Shown piece after piece: positions 1 through 7,556 of a stretch of DNA of 64,000 nucleotides; position 1 is the stretch's first letter; each line of letters opens with the position of its first letter. A model generated the notes under the pieces. That model did no database searches. It was not told the origin of the DNA and saw only the letters and a program-made list of their open reading frames with translations. Made by a program: the position numbers and the translations under genes. Source of the DNA: Nocardia cyriacigeorgica (GTDB lineage: Bacteria; Actinomycetota; Actinomycetes; Mycobacteriales; Mycobacteriaceae). Where the stretch lies: positions 186,001-250,000 of the forward strand of contig NZ_VBUT01000007.1 of assembly GCF_005863245.1 (NCBI RefSeq), read 5' to 3'.

Positions 1-1263
1 GCAGATGCCGATGATCAGGCCGGTGTTCTTCTTCGGCGCCTGCGGGGAGTACACCGGCGACATGGGCGGTGGCGACTGGTTGAACCCGGAGCGCTGGGCG
101 TACGGATTCTGGTTGGCCATCGGCGGCGGTGCGGGCGCGTTGGGGCTGCTCGCGAAGGGCTGTGGCTGCCCGGTGCCGTGCGGCTGCTGCTGGGCGCCGC
201 TCGGGTAGGGCTGTTGGTGGGTGCCGCTGCCGTGCGGCTGCTGGTGCGTGCCGCTGGGGAAGGGCTGCTGATGGGTCCCGCTGCCGTGCGGCTGGGCCGT
301 CGCACCGCTGGTGAACTGCGCGTTGGCCGTCGGATACGGCGCCTGGGTCTGCCCCATGGCTGTGCGCGGCCCGCCCTGCAACGGCATGCCCTGCGCGGTC
401 GGGCCCGCGATCGGCATGGCCGGTGAGCTCGGCATGCTCAGCGCCTGCTGGGCGGCGGCGGCGAACTCCGAGCAGGAAGCGAAACGATCGTCGGGCCGCT
501 TGGCCATCGCCTTGGCCAGCACACCGTCGAGGGCCTGTGGCAGGCCGGGCCGCACCGAACTCAATGCCGGCGGCGGCGACTGGAGATGGCCCTGGATGAC
601 GGCGGCGGGGTTGGTGGCCTGGAACGGGCCGTGCCCGGTGAACAGCCAGAACAGCGTGCAGGCCAGCGAATACTGGTCGGAGCGGTGGTCCAGGGTCGCG
701 CCGGTGAGCTGTTCGGGCGAGGCGTAGGCAAGGGTGGCGGTGAAGGTGCCGGTCTGGGTGAGGTGGCCGGTGTCGTCGCGCAGGCGGGCGATGCCGAAGT
801 CGGTGAGATAGACCCGTTCGCCGCGGCCGCCCGTGGAGCGGGCCAGCAGGATATTGGCCGGTTTGACGTCGCGGTGCAGCACACCCATCCCGTGCGCGTA
901 ATCGAGCGCGTCGGCGGTCTCCTTGATGATCTGCACCGCGCGTTCGGGCGGCAACCTGCGCGGATCCACCGACGCGGCGTCGATGCCATCGATGTAGTGC
1001 ATCGAGATCCACAGCTGCTCGTCTTCGAGCCCGCGGTCGTAGACGGTGACGATGCTCGGGTGGTCGAGCCGGGCGACCAGATCCGCCTCCCGTTCGAACC
1101 GCGCCCGCACCTCCTTGTCGAAGAACATCTCGCGGTTCAGCAGCTTCAACGCCGTCATCCGCGGCAGCCGCGGATGTTTCGCGAGGTACACCGAGCCCAT
1201 GCCACCGCGCCCCAATTCGCGGTCGATGACATAGCCGGCGAAAACGTCGCCGTTGGCCAGCAT
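1..1263 (-). CDS. Serine/threonine protein kinase, C-terminus outside window
   Basis: A Hanks-type Ser/Thr kinase; 421 codons are visible and the frame runs off the window edge. The kinase domain fills about residues 1-265: glycine loop GRGGMG (19-24), ATP-binding Lys40 in TALKLLN, catalytic HRDVKPANILL, DFG in LTDFGIARL, and an APE-type PEQLTG. It is followed by a Pro/Gln/Ser/Thr linker with GTHQQP-type repeats at about nt 170-300. At the window edge KKN is followed by GLIIGIC, which looks like the start of a membrane helix, so the kinase domain should be cytosolic and membrane anchored, as in mycobacterial Pkn proteins. The ATG at 1263 follows a GGAG-like site. Its kinase domain is very similar to the next kinase upstream, so the two look like tandem duplicates. 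The extracellular sensor part is not visible. Confidence 0.93.
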   Translation of the reverse strand, partial: MLANGDVFAGYVIDRELGRGGMGSVYLAKHPRLPRMTALKLLNREMFFDKEVRARFEREADLVARLDHPSIVTVYDRGLEDEQLWISMHYIDGIDAASVDPRRLPPERAVQIIKETADALDYAHGMGVLHRDVKPANILLARSTGGRGERVYLTDFGIARLRDDTGHLTQTGTFTATLAYASPEQLTGATLDHRSDQYSLACTLFWLFTGHGPFQATNPAAVIQGHLQSPPPALSSVRPGLPQALDGVLAKAMAKRPDDRFASCSEFAAAAQQALSMPSSPAMPIAGPTAQGMPLQGGPRTAMGQTQAPYPTANAQFTSGATAQPHGSGTHQQPFPSGTHQQPHGSGTHQQPYPSGAQQQPHGTGQPQPFASSPNAPAPPPMANQNPYAQRSGFNQSPPPMSPVYSPQAPKKNTGLIIGIC

Positions 1264-1428
1264 TTCTGCTCCACTTCCCGCCGCTCACCGGGACCCACCG
1301 ATGAACAGGCGTACAGGCAAAAAGAACACATGGTCGAACCTGTCTGGGCCCGACCACGGAAAGCACCGAAACCATAGCAGCAGTCGGGCACTCGGCCGCT
1401 GGTCGCGGGAGCCGGGCCGGGCGGCCGA

Positions 1429-2949
1429 TCAGGCCGACTGCTCCGGTTCCGGGGGCCGGCGCGGCTGGGCCGGCGATCCACCGAACGGTGCCCGGCCGGT
1501 GCGTCGCGGGGCGCCTGGCAGGTCGATCACCGCCGGGGTGGGTGGTCGCCGCGGCGGCGGTCCGCTCTGCTGCGCCGGCTGCGGGATCGGCCGGGTACCG
1601 GGTGGCGGCGCGTCGCCCGAGTGGTGCTGCCCGCCGTGCGGTGGCGGAACGGCACCGGGCCCGCCATAGGGGCCGTTCGGCATCGGAGCGTGCTGGTGCG
1701 CCGGTCCGGACGGGAACCGGTGGTCCGGCCGTGATGCGGGTCCGCGCGAGTGCGGCACCACAGGTTGGCCGGTCGGTGAACTCGGAGGCGGCCCTGGCGG
1801 TGCCACCGGGTGGCCGGTCGGCGAACTCGGTGGCGGCCCGGGCGGCGGCGCGGCGTGTCGCGGCGGGGCGGGATGTGGCGGCATCCCCGGATAGTGCGGG
1901 CCGGGCACCCGGCCGTGCGGATGGCGATGCAGGGCGACACCACGCGACGGTGGAGCCGGATGGTGCGGCGGCGCGGGATGACGGGCAGGCGATCCGGGAT
2001 GGCCGTGGTGGCGGCCCGGTGCCGCGGCATGACCGTGCGCCCCGGGATGGGCCTGCGGTGCGGCCAGGTGCGCGCCGTGCGCGGGCAGCCATCCGGTGTA
2101 CGGCGGCGGCGCCCCGGCACTGCCCAGTGCCCGGCGCGCGGCGGCGGCGAATTCGGTGCAGCTGTCGAAACGGTCGGCCCGATCCTTGGCCAGCGCACGG
2201 GCCAGCACATCGTCGAGAGCCGGCGGCAACCCTGGCCGGACCCGGCTCAACCGCGGCACCGGGGCGGTGAGATGACCGTTGATCACCGCCGCCGGGCTCG
2301 GCGCCGCGTAGGGCGAATCGCCGGTCAGCAGCCAATAGAGCGTGCAGGCCAGGGAGTACTGGTCGCCGCGATGATCGAGCTTGGCGCCGGTGAGTTGTTC
2401 GGGGGCGGCGAAGGCCAGGGTGGCGGTGATGGTGTCGGCGGAGCTGAGTGTGGTGTCGCTGTCGCGCATACCGGCGATACCGAAATCGGTGAGCAGCACC
2501 CGTTCCGGCTGCCCGATCGGCGCCTTGGCGAGCAGGATGTTGGCCGGTTTCACATCGCGGTGCAGCACCCGATTGGCATGCGCGAAATCCAGCGCGGCCG
2601 CGGTCTCGGCGATGATCTGCACCGCGCGTCCCGGCGCGAGCACATTCACATCGGCGATGGAGGCATCGGCGCCGGGGACGAACTGCATCGAGATCCACAG
2701 CTGCCGGTCCTCGGCGCCGCGGTCGTAGACGGTGACGATATTCGGGTGATCCAGCTGGGCGGCCAGGTCGGCCTCGCGTTCGAAACGGCGGCGGATCTCG
2801 TTGTCGGTGTAGAGCTCCCGGTTGAGCAGCTTCAGCGCGGTCAGCCGGGGCAGCCGGGGATGCTTGGCCAGATAGACCGTGCCCATACCGCCGCGGCCGA
2901 GCACCTTGCGGATGGTGTAACCCACGAACTCGTCGCCAGGCGCCAGCAC
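1429..2949 (-). CDS. Serine/threonine protein kinase, soluble, Pro/His-rich tail
   Basis: A second Hanks-type kinase of about 506 residues. The kinase domain is at about 1-270: GRGGMG loop (19-24), Lys40, HRDVKPANILL, DFG in LTDFGIAGM, and PEQLTG. The remaining ~235 residues are low-complexity Pro/His/Gly sequence that includes two near-identical copies of PPGPPPSSPTG (about nt 1760-1850). No membrane helix is visible, so unlike its neighbour it is probably cytosolic. I chose GTG 2949 because VLAPGDEFVGYTI aligns with the MLANGDVFAGYVI start of the neighbour and a purine-rich AGGGGGG lies 6 bases upstream; GTG 2958 is an alternative. It diverges from the endonuclease IV gene. The substrate is unknown. 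Confidence 0.92.
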   Translation of the reverse strand: MLAPGDEFVGYTIRKVLGRGGMGTVYLAKHPRLPRLTALKLLNRELYTDNEIRRRFEREADLAAQLDHPNIVTVYDRGAEDRQLWISMQFVPGADASIADVNVLAPGRAVQIIAETAAALDFAHANRVLHRDVKPANILLAKAPIGQPERVLLTDFGIAGMRDSDTTLSSADTITATLAFAAPEQLTGAKLDHRGDQYSLACTLYWLLTGDSPYAAPSPAAVINGHLTAPVPRLSRVRPGLPPALDDVLARALAKDRADRFDSCTEFAAAARRALGSAGAPPPYTGWLPAHGAHLAAPQAHPGAHGHAAAPGRHHGHPGSPARHPAPPHHPAPPSRGVALHRHPHGRVPGPHYPGMPPHPAPPRHAAPPPGPPPSSPTGHPVAPPGPPPSSPTGQPVVPHSRGPASRPDHRFPSGPAHQHAPMPNGPYGGPGAVPPPHGGQHHSGDAPPPGTRPIPQPAQQSGPPPRRPPTPAVIDLPGAPRRTGRAPFGGSPAQPRRPPEPEQSA

Positions 2950-3047
2950 CGTACACACCCCCCTCTCCGGGTCGAATCCAATCCTACGGATGTATCTCCT
3001 CGACCCGCCAGGGCGCAACACCGGCGAAGGGTGTCGGTGGTGGTCGA

Positions 3048-3053
3048 TATGGT
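3048..3053 (+). promoter_or_regulatory. -10 box for leaderless nfo
   Basis: TATGGT lies exactly six bases before the ATG at 3060, and no Shine-Dalgarno sequence precedes that ATG. This is the usual actinobacterial geometry for a leaderless transcript starting at the initiation codon. No convincing -35 box is visible. Confidence 0.55.
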
Positions 3054-3059
3054 GACTGC

Positions 3060-3830
3060 ATGCGCATTGGAGCACATGTCCGGCTCGACAGCGATCCGAT
3101 CGGCTGGGGTGAGAAACTCGGCGCCGATCTCATCCAGTTGTTCGTCGTCGATCCGCAGAGCTGGGATAAACCACAGCCGCATCCGCGGGCCGAGCAGATC
3201 CTGGCCAGCCCCATCGATGTGGTGGTGCATTCGTCCTATCAGATCAATGTGGCGAGCCTGAACAACCGGCTGCGCATGCCCTCGCGCAACGCCGTCGCCC
3301 AGCAGGCGAAGGCCGCGGCCGATATCGGCGCGTTCGGCCTGGTGGTGCACGGCGGGCACGTCCGCTCCGACGATGAGATCGAGGCGGGGATCGTCAACTG
3401 GCGCAAGCTGTTCGAACGCCAGCAGGACAAGGGCGGTTTCGCGGTGCCCATCCTGATCGAGAACACCGCGGGTGGAAACCACGCCATGGCACGGCATTTC
3501 GACTCCATCGCCCGGCTGTGGGACGCGGTCGGTGGGTTCGGTGCCGGCTTCTGCCTCGATACCTGCCACGCCTGGGCGGGTGGGGAAGACCTGGTCGGCG
3601 TGGTGGAGCGGATCCGCGCGATCACCGGCCGGATCGATCTGGTGCACCTGAATTCCTCGCGCGACGAGTTCAATTCCGGCGCCGACCGGCACGCCAATTT
3701 CGCCGACGGCACCATCGACCCGCAGCTGCTGGCCGAGGTCTGCCGCACCGCCGACGCGCCGGTGATCCTGGAGACCCCGGCCGAGGGCGTCGCCGACGAT
3801 ATGGCGTATCTGCGCGAACACGTCGGCTGA
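3060..3830 (+). CDS. nfo: AP endonuclease IV
   Basis: Endonuclease IV cuts DNA 5' of abasic sites in base excision repair and can remove 3' blocking groups. The 256-residue protein shows the expected TIM-barrel metal-ligand segments: RIGAHV at the N-terminus, VVHSSYQIN, VVHGGHV, the glutamate in LIENTAGG, DTCHAW, HLNSSRDEFNSGADRHANF, and the final glutamate in ILETPAEG. Its length is slightly shorter than E. coli Nfo and fits actinobacterial homologues (End, Rv0670). It is monocistronic, divergent from kinase 2, and probably leaderless, with a -10 box six bases upstream and no ribosome-binding site. Confidence 0.95.
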   Translation: MRIGAHVRLDSDPIGWGEKLGADLIQLFVVDPQSWDKPQPHPRAEQILASPIDVVVHSSYQINVASLNNRLRMPSRNAVAQQAKAAADIGAFGLVVHGGHVRSDDEIEAGIVNWRKLFERQQDKGGFAVPILIENTAGGNHAMARHFDSIARLWDAVGGFGAGFCLDTCHAWAGGEDLVGVVERIRAITGRIDLVHLNSSRDEFNSGADRHANFADGTIDPQLLAEVCRTADAPVILETPAEGVADDMAYLREHVG

Positions 3831-3934
3831 GAATCTCGGCGGCGTTGGGATCAGGCCGACCGTAAACCTGTCGATGCGGGCGGTGCGGTGGTGTGCTCGC
3901 GGTATCAACATCCGCTCTCCCGCGAAGGTGCCTC

Positions 3935-4870
3935 ATGACCGTCGACAACGCCACATCCGCCGCCACCGTCTCGGTGGTCAAGCTCGGTTCCCGCATCGGT
4001 GCCCGGATCGACGGTGTCCGGCTCGGCGCTGATCTGGACGCCGCGACCGTCGCCACGATCCACCGCGCATTGCTGGAACACAAGGTGATCTTCTTCCGCG
4101 GCCAGCAGCACCTCGACGAGGACGGCCAGTACGCGTTCGCCCAGCTGCTCGGCAGCCCGACCACCCCGCACCCAACCGTCACCTCGGCGGGCGTCAAATC
4201 GCTTGCCATCGATTCCGAACGCGGCCGCGCCAACAGCTGGCACACCGACGTCACCTTCGTCGACCGGATTCCGAAGGCGTCGATCCTTCGCGCGGTCCGG
4301 CTGCCGAGCTACGGCGGCTCCACCACCTGGGCCTCGACCGTCGCCGCCTACGAGTCGCTGCCCGACCCGCTCAAACTGCTGGCCGAGAACCTGCGCGCGG
4401 TGCACACCAACGCCTACGACTACGCCACCCGCACCGGCACCGAACCCACCGATCCCCAGCGCGAGTACCGGGCCGAGTTCGAGTCGACGCTGTACGAGAC
4501 CGAGCATCCGGTGGTGCGGGTGCATCCGGAGACCGGCGAGCGGGCGCTGCTGCTCGGCCATTTCGTCAAGAATTTCGTGGGGCTCTCGGCGACCGAATCA
4601 CAGGCGTTGTTCCGGTTGTTCCAGGATCGGGTCACCAAGCTCGAGCACACCGTGCGCTGGAACTGGTCCGACGGTGACGTCGCGATCTGGGACAACCGCG
4701 CCACCCAGCACTACGCCGTCGACGACTACGACGATCAGCCGCGCAAGCTCACCCGGATCACCCTGGCCGGCGATATCCCGGTCGGCGTCGACGGGGCCCT
4801 CAGCACCGTCCGCACCGGTGATGCCGAGCACTACTCGATCATCGACGTACCCCGGCCCGCCGCTGCCTGA
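3935..4870 (+). CDS. Fe(II)/2-oxoglutarate dioxygenase, alkylsulfatase (AtsK/Rv3406) type
   Basis: A TauD/TfdA-family non-haem iron dioxygenase of 311 residues. The facial triad is visible: His103 and Asp105 in SWHTDVTF and the distal His259 in ATQHYAVDD. Arg270/Arg274 in PRKLTRITLAG are placed to bind 2-oxoglutarate. Long stretches match what I recall of mycobacterial Rv3406 (VKKLGSRIGA-like start, HPVVRVHPETGER, GDVAIWDNRATQH), an alkylsulfatase that cleaves alkyl sulfate esters to aldehyde and sulfate, so a sulfur-scavenging role is likely; taurine-type substrates are not excluded. The ATG at 3935 has GAAGGTG four bases upstream. The stop codon lies inside the first copy of a tandem 80-bp repeat. 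Confidence 0.88.
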   Translation: MTVDNATSAATVSVVKLGSRIGARIDGVRLGADLDAATVATIHRALLEHKVIFFRGQQHLDEDGQYAFAQLLGSPTTPHPTVTSAGVKSLAIDSERGRANSWHTDVTFVDRIPKASILRAVRLPSYGGSTTWASTVAAYESLPDPLKLLAENLRAVHTNAYDYATRTGTEPTDPQREYRAEFESTLYETEHPVVRVHPETGERALLLGHFVKNFVGLSATESQALFRLFQDRVTKLEHTVRWNWSDGDVAIWDNRATQHYAVDDYDDQPRKLTRITLAGDIPVGVDGALSTVRTGDAEHYSIIDVPRPAAA

Positions 4871-5000
4871 CCGGTCAGGGTCCGGAGGCGGCAGCGCAGC
4901 ATCACCACGCAGGACCCCCCGGGCAGGCGCCATCGAACACAGCTGCCTGACCGGTCAGGGTCCGGAGGCGGCAGCGCAGCATCACCACGCAGGACCCCAG
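4862..5000. repeat. Tandem direct repeat (2 x ~80 bp) with a 14-bp palindrome in each copy
   Basis: The segment 4862-4918 recurs at 4942-4998 without a mismatch (57 bp, period 80). Similarity continues past both copies with a small indel (GGGCAGGCGCCATCGA versus GGGCAGGTGCGATCAGA). Each copy holds the perfect palindrome CCTGACCGGTCAGG at 4866-4879 and 4946-4959. The first copy includes the last codons and stop of the dioxygenase gene; the second is intergenic, ahead of the CoA-transferase. It could be a local duplication of the 3' end or a double operator. Confidence 0.9.
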
Positions 5001-5040
5001 GGCAGGTGCGATCAGATACCGCCTGACCTACCGGACACGA

Positions 5041-5070
5041 CCCGCCCGGCGGAGGCGAACGCCGGGCGGG
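5041..5070. terminator. Strong hairpin, possible terminator
   Basis: The arms CCCGCCCGGCG (5041-5051) and CGCCGGGCGGG (5060-5070) are perfectly complementary over 11 bp around an 8-base loop. There is no T-run after it, which is common for actinobacterial terminators. It lies 26 bases before the CoA-transferase start, so it could also act in that gene's leader. Confidence 0.5.
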
Positions 5071-5096
5071 CGCGCCCATGGTTCACACTGTTGGCC

Positions 5097-6329
5097 ATGA
5101 GCATCAGGCCCCTGGACGGTGTGCGCGTCCTGGAACTCGGCAATTATGTGGCCGCACCGACCGCCGGACGTATCCTCGGCGATTTCGGCGCCGAGGTGAT
5201 CAAGGTCGAACGCCCCGGGACCGGCGACGAGCTGCGCAATTGGCGGCTATACGGCGGCGACACCTCGATGCTCTATCGCACCATCAACCGCAACAAGAAG
5301 TCGATCACGCTGGATCTGCGCACCGAGGCCGGGCGGTCGGTGGTGCTCGATCTGGTGCGCCACTGCGATGTGCTGCTGGAGAATTTCCGGCCCGGCATGC
5401 TGGAGAAATGGGGCCTCGGGCCCGAGATTCTCGAGCAGGCCAACCCAAATCTGGTGATCACCCGCATCTCCGCGTACGGCCAGACCGGCCCGCTGGCCGG
5501 CCGTCCGGGTTTCGCCGCGGTGGCCGAGGCCGTGGGCGGGCTGCGGGAGCTGGTCGGCGACCCGGATCGTCCGCCGGTGCGGGTGGGTGTGTCGATCGGC
5601 GACTCCATCGCCGGTATCTACGCCGCGTTCGGCACCGTGATGGCGTTGTTCCAGCGTGAGCGCAGCAGCACGGCGGTGCCGCTGGAGCAGCGGGTCATCG
5701 ATGTGGCGCTCAACGAGGCCATTCTGTCGGTGATGGAGTCGCTGGTTCCGGACTATCTGGCCTACGGCATCAACCGCGAGCGGGTGGGCGGTCGGATGGA
5801 GGGCATCGCACCGAGCAATGCCTATCCGTGTTCGGACGGCACCAGCATCATCATCGGCGGTAACGGCGACGCCATCTTCCAGCGCTACATGAAGGTGATC
5901 GAACGCCCCGACCTCGCCGCCGACCCGGAACTCCAGGACAACGCGGGCCGCTGGCGCCATCGCGACCGCCTCGACGCCGCCATCGGCGAATGGACGATCC
6001 GCCATACCCGCGAGGAGGCGCTGCGCATCCTGGAAGAGGCCGCGATCCCGTGTGGGCCGATCTACACCGCGGCCGATATCGTCGCCGACGAGCAGTACGC
6101 GGCGCGCAATATGATCCAGCACTTCCCGGTCGACGTCGGCGAACCCGAACCCAAACAGGTGGGCTTCACCGGCATCGTCCCGGTGATCGGTGACCGGTCG
6201 CTGCCGATCCGGTCGGTGGGCCCGGATCTCGGCGAACACACCAGGCAGGTGTTGACCGAGCTGCTCGGCATGAGCGAGCCCGAGGTCGACGCCCTCACCG
6301 GCGCGCGGGAGCAGGAGGCGGCCTCGTGA
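5097..6329 (+). CDS. CaiB/BaiF family CoA-transferase
   Basis: A family III CoA-transferase of 410 residues that should move CoA between carboxylic acids. Family marks include the N-terminal LDGVRVLELG, the FGAEVIKVERPGTGD segment, ENFRPGMLEKWGLG, and Asp169 in RVGVSIGDSIAG at the position of the catalytic aspartate. The C-terminal part contains IPCGPIYTAADIVAD, typical of the family. The start is the in-frame ATG at 5097 before SIRPLDG. Its stop overlaps the start of a small ORF by 4 bp (GTGA), and an HMG-CoA-lyase-like gene follows. This context suggests activation and cleavage of a branched acyl-CoA, for example in a leucine- or isoprenoid-type pathway; the substrate is not known. Confidence 0.92.
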   Translation: MSIRPLDGVRVLELGNYVAAPTAGRILGDFGAEVIKVERPGTGDELRNWRLYGGDTSMLYRTINRNKKSITLDLRTEAGRSVVLDLVRHCDVLLENFRPGMLEKWGLGPEILEQANPNLVITRISAYGQTGPLAGRPGFAAVAEAVGGLRELVGDPDRPPVRVGVSIGDSIAGIYAAFGTVMALFQRERSSTAVPLEQRVIDVALNEAILSVMESLVPDYLAYGINRERVGGRMEGIAPSNAYPCSDGTSIIIGGNGDAIFQRYMKVIERPDLAADPELQDNAGRWRHRDRLDAAIGEWTIRHTREEALRILEEAAIPCGPIYTAADIVADEQYAARNMIQHFPVDVGEPEPKQVGFTGIVPVIGDRSLPIRSVGPDLGEHTRQVLTELLGMSEPEVDALTGAREQEAAS

Positions 6330-6505
6330 GGCGCCGCCGTACCCCGCGCCGCCCACCGGCGCGCGGCAGCTGGGAGCTGAAGGCCCCCGAACACCGCCGC
6401 CCGACCGTGCACCCGAACCCGGCGGGCATGAACGAGAAGCCGTGCGGCGGGGTGATGTGTGTGCCGCCGCAGGCTCAGGACAAGCGGGCCCCGCGATGGC
6501 TGTGA
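6326..6505 (+). CDS. Small coupled ORF, 59 residues, Cys-containing, unknown
   Basis: I do not recognise this protein. GTG 6326 overlaps the stop of the CoA-transferase in a GTGA junction, and the stop at 6503-6505 overlaps the ATG of the downstream lyase (ATGGCTGTGA). About 90% of third codon positions are G or C, as in neighbouring genes. The product starts with the arginine-rich RRRRTPRRPP and has a C-terminal segment with PCGGVMC, whose two cysteines might bind a metal. Translation of this ORF would couple the two flanking genes. Confidence 0.6.
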   Translation: MRRRRTPRRPPARGSWELKAPEHRRPTVHPNPAGMNEKPCGGVMCVPPQAQDKRAPRWL

Positions 6506-7425
6506 GCGCCGCGCCGCTGCTGCGCGATGTCACCCTGCGCGACGGCCTGCAATTGACGGGTAAGCCGTTGCCGGTCGAGCACAAGGTCGAGATCGTGCGC
6601 CGGCTGCTGGCGCTCGGTGTGCCCGCGCTGGAGATCGGTTCGCTGGCGCGCCCGGATCTGGTGCCGCCGATGGCCAACAGCATGGAACTGGTCGCGGCGC
6701 TCACGCCGGAGGAACTCGAGCGCTGCTGGCTGTGGGTGGCGACGCCGCGTCATGTGGAGAAGGCCGCCGCGGCGGGCGTGCGTAATTTCCAGTACTGCTT
6801 CTCGGTGTCGGATGCGCACAACCGCGCCAATATCGGTCGCGATACCGAAGCCAGCGTGGCCGCCATGCCCGACGCCGTGCGGATCGCCCGGGAGGCGGGC
6901 GGGTCCATTCAGCTGTGCCTGGCCACCGCGTTCACCTGTCCGTTCGACGGCCCGGTCGATCCGCGGCGGGTGCTGGCCATCGCGGCCGATCCGCGCACCG
7001 AGGGCGCCGATGACATCGTGCTCGCCGACACCCTCGGGCAGGCCTATCCGGCGGAGGTCGCCGCCTTGGTGAGCGCGGTGCGCGAGCGAACTCCGCAGCG
7101 GCGCATCGTCTTCCACGGTCACGACACCTGGGGTATGGGCGTGGCGAACTCGCTGGCCGCGATCGGTGCGGGCGCCACCATGGTCGACGGCTCACTGGGT
7201 GGGCTCGGCGGCTGCCCGTTCGCGCCGGGCGCCAGCGGCAATACCGCCACCGAGGACCTGCTCTTCGCCACGCGCCCGGACTGGTTCACCCCTGCCGTGC
7301 TGGCCCAGTTGGCCGGGCTCACCGAGGAAATCCTCGGCGAACTGGGCGAACCGAACCGCTCGCGCACCACGCAGGGCGCGCGTTCGGAGGCACGGGCGTT
7401 CGACTGGGTGATCCGGGAGCCCTGA
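6496..7425 (+). CDS. HMG-CoA lyase family protein
   Basis: A DRE-TIM metallolyase of 309 residues resembling hydroxymethylglutaryl-CoA lyase, which splits HMG-CoA to acetyl-CoA and acetoacetate. It shows the N-terminal LRDVTLRDGLQ metal-binding segment, the VFHGHDTWGMG motif with metal-binding histidines, and the GGLGGCPFAPGASGN signature with its catalytic cysteine. It is coupled to the small upstream ORF and to the CoA-transferase gene. Related aldolases with other substrates share this fold, so the exact substrate is uncertain. The gene converges with the Mce gene. Confidence 0.9.
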   Translation: MAVSAAPLLRDVTLRDGLQLTGKPLPVEHKVEIVRRLLALGVPALEIGSLARPDLVPPMANSMELVAALTPEELERCWLWVATPRHVEKAAAAGVRNFQYCFSVSDAHNRANIGRDTEASVAAMPDAVRIAREAGGSIQLCLATAFTCPFDGPVDPRRVLAIAADPRTEGADDIVLADTLGQAYPAEVAALVSAVRERTPQRRIVFHGHDTWGMGVANSLAAIGAGATMVDGSLGGLGGCPFAPGASGNTATEDLLFATRPDWFTPAVLAQLAGLTEEILGELGEPNRSRTTQGARSEARAFDWVIREP

Positions 7426-7512
7426 CCGGGCGGCGACTCGCGGCCGCTCAGCGACTCGCCCGATCGCACCGACACCGGCCCTCGCCGACTGCCGTCAGAC
7501 GGAGGCCGCTTG

Positions 7513-7535
7513 CCGCGGCGGTCCGGCTGCCGCGG
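7513..7535. terminator. Hairpin between convergent genes
   Basis: CCGCGGC (7513-7519) pairs with GCCGCGG (7529-7535) around a 9-base loop. It lies between the convergent ends of the lyase and Mce genes and could end both transcripts. The stem is short and there is no T-run. Confidence 0.3.
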
Positions 7536-7556
7536 AGACCGCACTCGGGTCGGTCC

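Noticed and set aside
6326..6505. Treating the 59-codon ORF as an N-terminal part of the HMG-CoA lyase through a frameshift
   Set aside because: The lyase is complete from ATG 6496 with the LRDVTLRDGLQ start of the family; no missing N-terminal part needs to be explained.
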